NCBI RefSeq assembly: GCF_024198215.1
Contig: NZ_JAKCFA010000022.1
Span: 152,932 to 216,931, forward strand
Length of the DNA: 64,000 nucleotides
Direction: 5' to 3'
Source of the DNA: Myxococcus qinghaiensis
GTDB taxonomy: Bacteria; Myxococcota; Myxococcia; Myxococcales; Myxococcaceae
In this document: positions 31,666 to 64,000 of the stretch, one piece after another
How positions within the stretch are numbered: the stretch's first letter is position 1
Layout: every line of letters begins with the position of its first letter
The notes under the pieces: generated by a model
Database searches by the model: none
Told to the model about the DNA's origin: nothing
The model's input: only the letters and a program-made list of their open reading frames with translations
Program-made: the position numbers and the translations under genes

Positions 31666-34600
31666 ATGGCCACGGATTCATCCAACGCGGACACCACGGG
31701 GTTGGAGATCGCCGTCGTCGGCATGGCGGGGCGCTTCCCGGGTGCGCGCGACTTGGAGGCGTTCTGGCGCAACCTGCGGGACGGCGTGGAGTCCATCAGC
31801 TTCCTGACGGACGCGGAGCTGGAGGCGAGCGCGCTCGACACGTCCGCCATCCGCTCGGACCCGAACTACGTGAAGGCCGCCGCCGTCCTGGAGGACGCGG
31901 ACCTGTTCGACGCGGGCTACTTCGGCGTCACCCCCAAGGAAGCGGAGGTGATGGACCCGCAGCAGCGCGTCTTCCTGGAGTGCGCCGTGGAGGCGCTGGA
32001 GAACGCGGGCTACGACGCCGAGCGCTTCAAGGGTCGCATCGGCGTGTACGCCGGAGCGCGCACGGACACGTACGTCTTCAACCTCTTCTCCAATCCCTCC
32101 GCGCTCGGCGGGTTGGACCCGTTCGAGATTGGCCTGGGCAATGACCTGGCCTTCCTCACCACGCGCGTGGCGCACCGCCTCAACCTGCGCGGCCCCGCGT
32201 ACTCCGTGCACACCGCGTGCTCCACGGCGCTCGTCGCGCTGCACCTGGCGGGACAGGCGCTGCTCGCGGATGAGTGCCGGATGGCCATTGCGGGCGGCGT
32301 CGCCATCAACGTGCCGCAGAAGGTCGGCTACCTGTATCAGTACGGCGGCATCGTCTCGCCGGACGGCCACTGCCGCGCCTTCGACGCGAAGGCGGCGGGC
32401 ACCATCTTCGGCAGCGGAATCGGCCTGGTGGTCCTGAAGCGGCTGGAGGACGCGCTGGCGGACGGCGACACCATTCACGCCGTCATCAAGGGCTCCGCCA
32501 TCAACAACGACGGCGCCGTGAAGGCCAGCTTCACCGCGCCCAGCGTGCAGGGACAGGCCACCGTCATCAAGGACGCCCTGGCCGCGGCGGAGGTCCCCGC
32601 CGACACGATTTCGTACGTGGAGACGCACGGCACGGGCACGGCGCTGGGAGACCCCATCGAGCTGCGCGCCCTGACGAAGGTGTTCGGCGCGAAGGCGAAG
32701 GGCCGTCGCACGGTGCCCATCGGCTCGGTGAAGACGAACGTGGGCCACCTGGACGCGGCGGCGGGCAGCGCGAGCTTGCTCAAGGCCATCCTCGCGATGA
32801 AGCACCAGCAGGTTCCGCCCAGCCTCCACTTCGAGTCCCCCAACCCGCAGATCGACTTCGACAGCGGGCCCTTCTATGTGAACACCGCGCTCCAGCCCTG
32901 GCCGCGCGGCAGGACGCCTCGGCGCGCGGGCGTCAGCTCGTTCGGCATCGGCGGCACCAACGCCCACATCGTCCTGGAGGAAGCGCCTCCCGCGCCCTCG
33001 GCATCGACGGGCCGCCCGTGGGAGCTGCTGGTGTTGTCCGCGCGCAGCCACACGGCGCTCGACACGGCCACCGCGCGGCTCGCCCAGCACCTGGAGACGC
33101 ACCCGGAGCAGACGCTGGCGGATGTGGCGTACACGCTCCAGGTGGGCCGCAAGGCCCATGCGCACCGCCGCGTCGTGGTGGCGCGCGATGGACAGGATGC
33201 GATGCGGGTGCTGCGCATGGCGGAGCCCCAGCGCGTGCTCTCCGGCACGCACGAGACGGGAAACCGCCCCGTGTCCTTCCTCTTCTCCGACGCCGGAGCG
33301 GAGGCGCCACTGGAGTCGCTGTATCGCTCCGAGCCTGCGTTCCGCGCGGAGGTGGACCAGTGCGCGGAGCTGCTCCAGTCGCGGCTCGGCGTGGACCTGC
33401 GCGCCGTGCTGTATCCGGAGGACGGGAGCCGACCTGTTGTCTCCAGTCCGGTGACGGCCGCCGCGCGCTTCGTGGAGGCCTACGCCCTGGCGCGCCTGTG
33501 GATGTCGTGGGGTGTGCAGCCGGAGTCGATGCTGGGCGAAGGCATGGGCGCGTGGATCGCCGCGAGCCTCGCGGGCGCGCTCCCGCTGGAGGAGGCCCTC
33601 TCCCTGACGATTGCCCGAGCCGAGGGGCGTGAGCTGTCACCGAACGCCGCGACGCTGAAGGCGCCGGAGGTGCCGCTCTACTCCCTGGCCACGGGCGCCC
33701 TGCTCACGGCCGCCGAGGCCACCCGTCCCGAGACGTGGAAGGACGCTGCGGGCCGCGCGCCACGCCTGGACGATGCGCTGCGCGAGTTGGTGAAGGAGCC
33801 CTCTCGCGTCGTGCTCGCGATGGGGGCCGCGGGGCCGCTCGTCGAGAAGGCGCGCGCGCTGGCGGGGAGCACGGGGACTCGCTCCGTGCACGGCTGCCTG
33901 CCCGCGCCTGGAACGAACCAGCCCGCGCCGGTGGCGGTGCTCGGCGCGCTGGGACAGCTCTGGCTGGACGGCGTGGAGGTGGACTGGGAGGCCGTGAGCG
34001 AGGGCCGCGTCCTTCGCCGCGTGCCGCTGCCCACGTACCCCTTCGAGCGTCAGCGCTACTGGGTGGCGCCTGGCACGCACGCCGAGGCCACGCAGGCCCA
34101 AGCGCCGCAGGGAAAGCTCGTGGACATGGCGGAGTGGTTCCACGCGCCCACGTGGCACCGCACGGCGCCCGTGGCCCTGGACCGCAAGGCCCTGGCCGAG
34201 CGTCGCTGCTGGGTCGTCTTCGTGGACGGCGTGGGCGTCGGCGAGGCGCTGTGCCGCCGTCTGGAGGAGGCGGGCCAGGACGTGGTGCGGGTGCGCCAGG
34301 GAAGCTCCTTCATGCGGGACGCCGCGCGCCGGTATGCGGTGGATCCTCGCCTGCGCGGGGACTACGCCACGTTGTGGAAGGACCTGGCGGACCAGGAGCT
34401 GAGCCCGTCCGTGGTGGTCCATCTGTGGAGCCTCGCCTCGTCGGGCATGGACCTTCCGGGGCCCGAGCTGTTCCGCAAGGTGCAGGACACGGGCTACTAC
34501 AGCCTCCTGCACCTGGGACAGGCGCTCGCCCAGGGAGACACCTCGCGCCCCGTGCGCCTGGAGGTGGTGACGGACCGGCTGGCTGACGTGGCGGGCGAGG

Positions 34601-36036
34601 GCAACGCCCTCCCGGAGAAGGCCACGCTGCTGGGACCGTGCAAGGTGATTCCGCAGGAGCAGGAGCACGTCAGCACGCGCTGCATCGACCTGATCGCCCC
34701 CGAGCCCAAGAGCGCGGGCGTGGAGAAGCTCGCGGAGCGGCTGCTCGCCGAGCTGAGTCAGCGCACGCGCGACGCCGTCGTGGCGTGGCGCGGAAACCAC
34801 CGCTTCACCCAGACGCATGCGCCGCTGCGGTTGGAGCCCTCGGGCGAGGCCGCTTCTCCGCTGCGTGAGCAGGGCGTCTACCTCATCACCGGAGGCCTTG
34901 GCGCCGTGGGCCTGATGCTGGCCGAGCACCTGGCCCAGACGCTCAAGGCCCGCCTGGCGCTGCTGGGACGCACTGCCCTGCCGGCGACGTCCGAGTGGGA
35001 TTCGTACCTGGCCACCCATCCCGAGGACGACGCGGTGGCCCAGCGCATCCTCCAGGTGCGGAAGCTGGAGCGGCTTGGCGCGCAGGTGATGGTGGTGCGC
35101 GCGGACGTCGCGGACGCGGGGCAGCTCGAGGCCGCGGTGGCGCAGGTGGAGGCCCGGTTCGGCGCGCTCAATGGCGTGCTCCACTGCGCGGGCGTCACGC
35201 ATGGCCCGTCGCTCTACAACCCGCTCACGGACATTGGCCGGGGCGAGTCGGAGACGCAGTTCGGCCCGAAGGTCTACGGCACGTATGCGCTGGAGAAGGT
35301 GCTGAGCACCCGCTCGGCGGACTTCGCCCTGCTCTTCTCGTCCAACGCCGCGGTCCTCGGTGGCCTCGGCTACCTGACCTACGCGTCCTCCAACCTCTTC
35401 ATGGACGCCTTCGCGCAGGCCCACGCTGGAAACACCGGGACGCGCTGGGTGAGCGCGTCGTGGGACCCGTGGCCGGAGGAGACGAAGCACACCCACGTGC
35501 GCACCAGCATGGACCAGTACGCCATGACGCCCCAGGAGGGCGCCGAGGCCGTCCGTCGGCTGGTGACGCTCGGCGTGGATGGCCACGTCGTCGTCGCGAC
35601 CGGAGACCTGGCCCAGCGCTGGAAGTTGTGGATTCAGCGCGACACGTCCCAGCCCACCTCGGGCGCGCGCGCGGCTGGCAAGCCCCGTCGCGCGAAGACG
35701 CCCTTCGTGGCGCCCGCGAGCGAGCTGGAGAAACAGCTCGCGGCCATCTGGCAGGAAGTCCTGGGCGTGGACTCCGTGGGCCTGAACGACAACTTCTTCG
35801 ACCTGGGCGGCCACTCGCTGCTCGCCACGCGCGTGGCCGGACGCCTGCGCACCCAGTTCGATTTCGACATTCCCCTGGCGAAGCTCTTCGAGGCCGCCAC
35901 CGTGGCCTCCCTCGCGAAGCTGGTGGCGGACCACCAGACCGCGCTCGAAGAGGCCGCCAGTGAAGCCGCGCTCGAGGAGCTGTCCAACCTCAGCGACGAA
36001 GAGATTGAAGCCGAGCTGGCGAGACGTTCGAGCTAG
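31666..36036 (+). CDS. PKS3: type I polyketide synthase module KS-AT(degenerate)-KR-ACP
   Basis: The protein has 1,456 residues from ATG 31666, which follows GGAGAGAG; a TTG at 31642 overlapping the glycosyltransferase stop is an alternative. The KS looks active (Cys185 in TACSTAL, HGTGT, NVGHLDA). The AT region is shortened, and its GHSxGE nucleophile motif has become GEGMGAW (Glu625, Gly626), so acyl transfer is almost certainly lost. The KR is intact (ITGGLGAVG near 1076, LFSSNAAVLGG, Tyr1239). The ACP serine is Ser1384. The ACP must be loaded in trans, by a neighbouring AT or a free one. The acidic C-terminus LSNLSDEEIEAELARRSS resembles the short acidic motifs that dock onto the N-terminus of a following NRPS. 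A 111-bp gap with a small palindrome (36045-36057) precedes NRPS2. Confidence 0.93.
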   Translation: MATDSSNADTTGLEIAVVGMAGRFPGARDLEAFWRNLRDGVESISFLTDAELEASALDTSAIRSDPNYVKAAAVLEDADLFDAGYFGVTPKEAEVMDPQQRVFLECAVEALENAGYDAERFKGRIGVYAGARTDTYVFNLFSNPSALGGLDPFEIGLGNDLAFLTTRVAHRLNLRGPAYSVHTACSTALVALHLAGQALLADECRMAIAGGVAINVPQKVGYLYQYGGIVSPDGHCRAFDAKAAGTIFGSGIGLVVLKRLEDALADGDTIHAVIKGSAINNDGAVKASFTAPSVQGQATVIKDALAAAEVPADTISYVETHGTGTALGDPIELRALTKVFGAKAKGRRTVPIGSVKTNVGHLDAAAGSASLLKAILAMKHQQVPPSLHFESPNPQIDFDSGPFYVNTALQPWPRGRTPRRAGVSSFGIGGTNAHIVLEEAPPAPSASTGRPWELLVLSARSHTALDTATARLAQHLETHPEQTLADVAYTLQVGRKAHAHRRVVVARDGQDAMRVLRMAEPQRVLSGTHETGNRPVSFLFSDAGAEAPLESLYRSEPAFRAEVDQCAELLQSRLGVDLRAVLYPEDGSRPVVSSPVTAAARFVEAYALARLWMSWGVQPESMLGEGMGAWIAASLAGALPLEEALSLTIARAEGRELSPNAATLKAPEVPLYSLATGALLTAAEATRPETWKDAAGRAPRLDDALRELVKEPSRVVLAMGAAGPLVEKARALAGSTGTRSVHGCLPAPGTNQPAPVAVLGALGQLWLDGVEVDWEAVSEGRVLRRVPLPTYPFERQRYWVAPGTHAEATQAQAPQGKLVDMAEWFHAPTWHRTAPVALDRKALAERRCWVVFVDGVGVGEALCRRLEEAGQDVVRVRQGSSFMRDAARRYAVDPRLRGDYATLWKDLADQELSPSVVVHLWSLASSGMDLPGPELFRKVQDTGYYSLLHLGQALAQGDTSRPVRLEVVTDRLADVAGEGNALPEKATLLGPCKVIPQEQEHVSTRCIDLIAPEPKSAGVEKLAERLLAELSQRTRDAVVAWRGNHRFTQTHAPLRLEPSGEAASPLREQGVYLITGGLGAVGLMLAEHLAQTLKARLALLGRTALPATSEWDSYLATHPEDDAVAQRILQVRKLERLGAQVMVVRADVADAGQLEAAVAQVEARFGALNGVLHCAGVTHGPSLYNPLTDIGRGESETQFGPKVYGTYALEKVLSTRSADFALLFSSNAAVLGGLGYLTYASSNLFMDAFAQAHAGNTGTRWVSASWDPWPEETKHTHVRTSMDQYAMTPQEGAEAVRRLVTLGVDGHVVVATGDLAQRWKLWIQRDTSQPTSGARAAGKPRRAKTPFVAPASELEKQLAAIWQEVLGVDSVGLNDNFFDLGGHSLLATRVAGRLRTQFDFDIPLAKLFEAATVASLAKLVADHQTALEEAASEAALEELSNLSDEEIEAELARRSS

Positions 36037-36147
36037 CCCCCCCCACTGAATTTCAGTCGGGCCGGCGTCCCCGCATCGGCCCCAGCAACCTTCCCCTCCG
36101 CCCTGGGTCATCCCAGCGAGCGGAGGCTCCGGAGTCGGAGTCCAGCA

Positions 36148-64000
<27,853 letters not shown>

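Overview
The window is a GC-rich stretch of a delta-proteobacterial-type genome, most likely a myxobacterium. That assignment is inferred from the strong G/C bias at third codon positions, the very large hybrid NRPS/PKS locus, the luciferase-like monooxygenase built into an adenylation domain, and the style of the PKS ketoreductases. No rRNA, tRNA, insertion sequence, phage or CRISPR array was seen.

Positions 1-9,699 hold ordinary single-gene functions: the 3' end of a PBP4-type D-Ala-D-Ala carboxypeptidase, a secreted prolyl oligopeptidase, a PLP/zinc D-serine dehydratase or D-threonine aldolase-like enzyme, a two-domain protein ending in a nucleoside deoxyribosyltransferase/TIR-like fold, a StyA-type flavin monooxygenase, a ketopantoate reductase-like protein, an unknown protein, and a DUF4105 membrane protein. 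Two long two-tier hairpins (3,080-3,129 and 6,855-6,899) probably end transcripts here.

From about 9,877 to the right edge the window is one biosynthetic gene cluster. It begins with accessory genes: a SyrD/PvdE-type cyclic-peptide ABC exporter, a 4-hydroxymandelate synthase/HPPD-type dioxygenase, and a divergently transcribed P450 without the usual I-helix threonine. An assembly-line operon on the + strand follows. NRPS1 is FAAL-ACP-C-A(Gly, with an inserted FMN monooxygenase)-PCP. PKS1 is KS-AT-KR-ACP. PKS2 is KS-AT-KR-ACP with a KR that looks inactive. A glycosyltransferase comes next, then PKS3 (KS-AT-KR-ACP with a destroyed AT active site). Last is a giant NRPS that starts at 36,148 and is still open at 64,000, more than 9,284 codons later. 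It holds eight complete C-A-PCP modules and the start of a ninth.

Reading the A-domain pockets by eye against the published ten-residue code gives Gly in NRPS1, then Ser, Val-like x4, Ser, Pro-like, Val-like, Phe-like/aromatic. No epimerase, aminotransferase or thioesterase was seen, so the end of the line is outside the window. The likely product is a fatty-acylated, possibly glycosylated polyketide-peptide of at least ten amino acids that is exported by the ABC transporter.

The most unusual structure is evolutionary. Modules 2-5 repeat with an exact 3,171-bp period, long tracts are identical even at synonymous sites, and sharp breakpoints lie inside condensation domains, so this megasynthase appears to have grown and diversified recently by internal recombination. 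A second unusual point is the glycosyltransferase, which lies between two PKS genes and ends in a basic tail resembling the C-terminal tails of the neighbouring megasynthase subunits.
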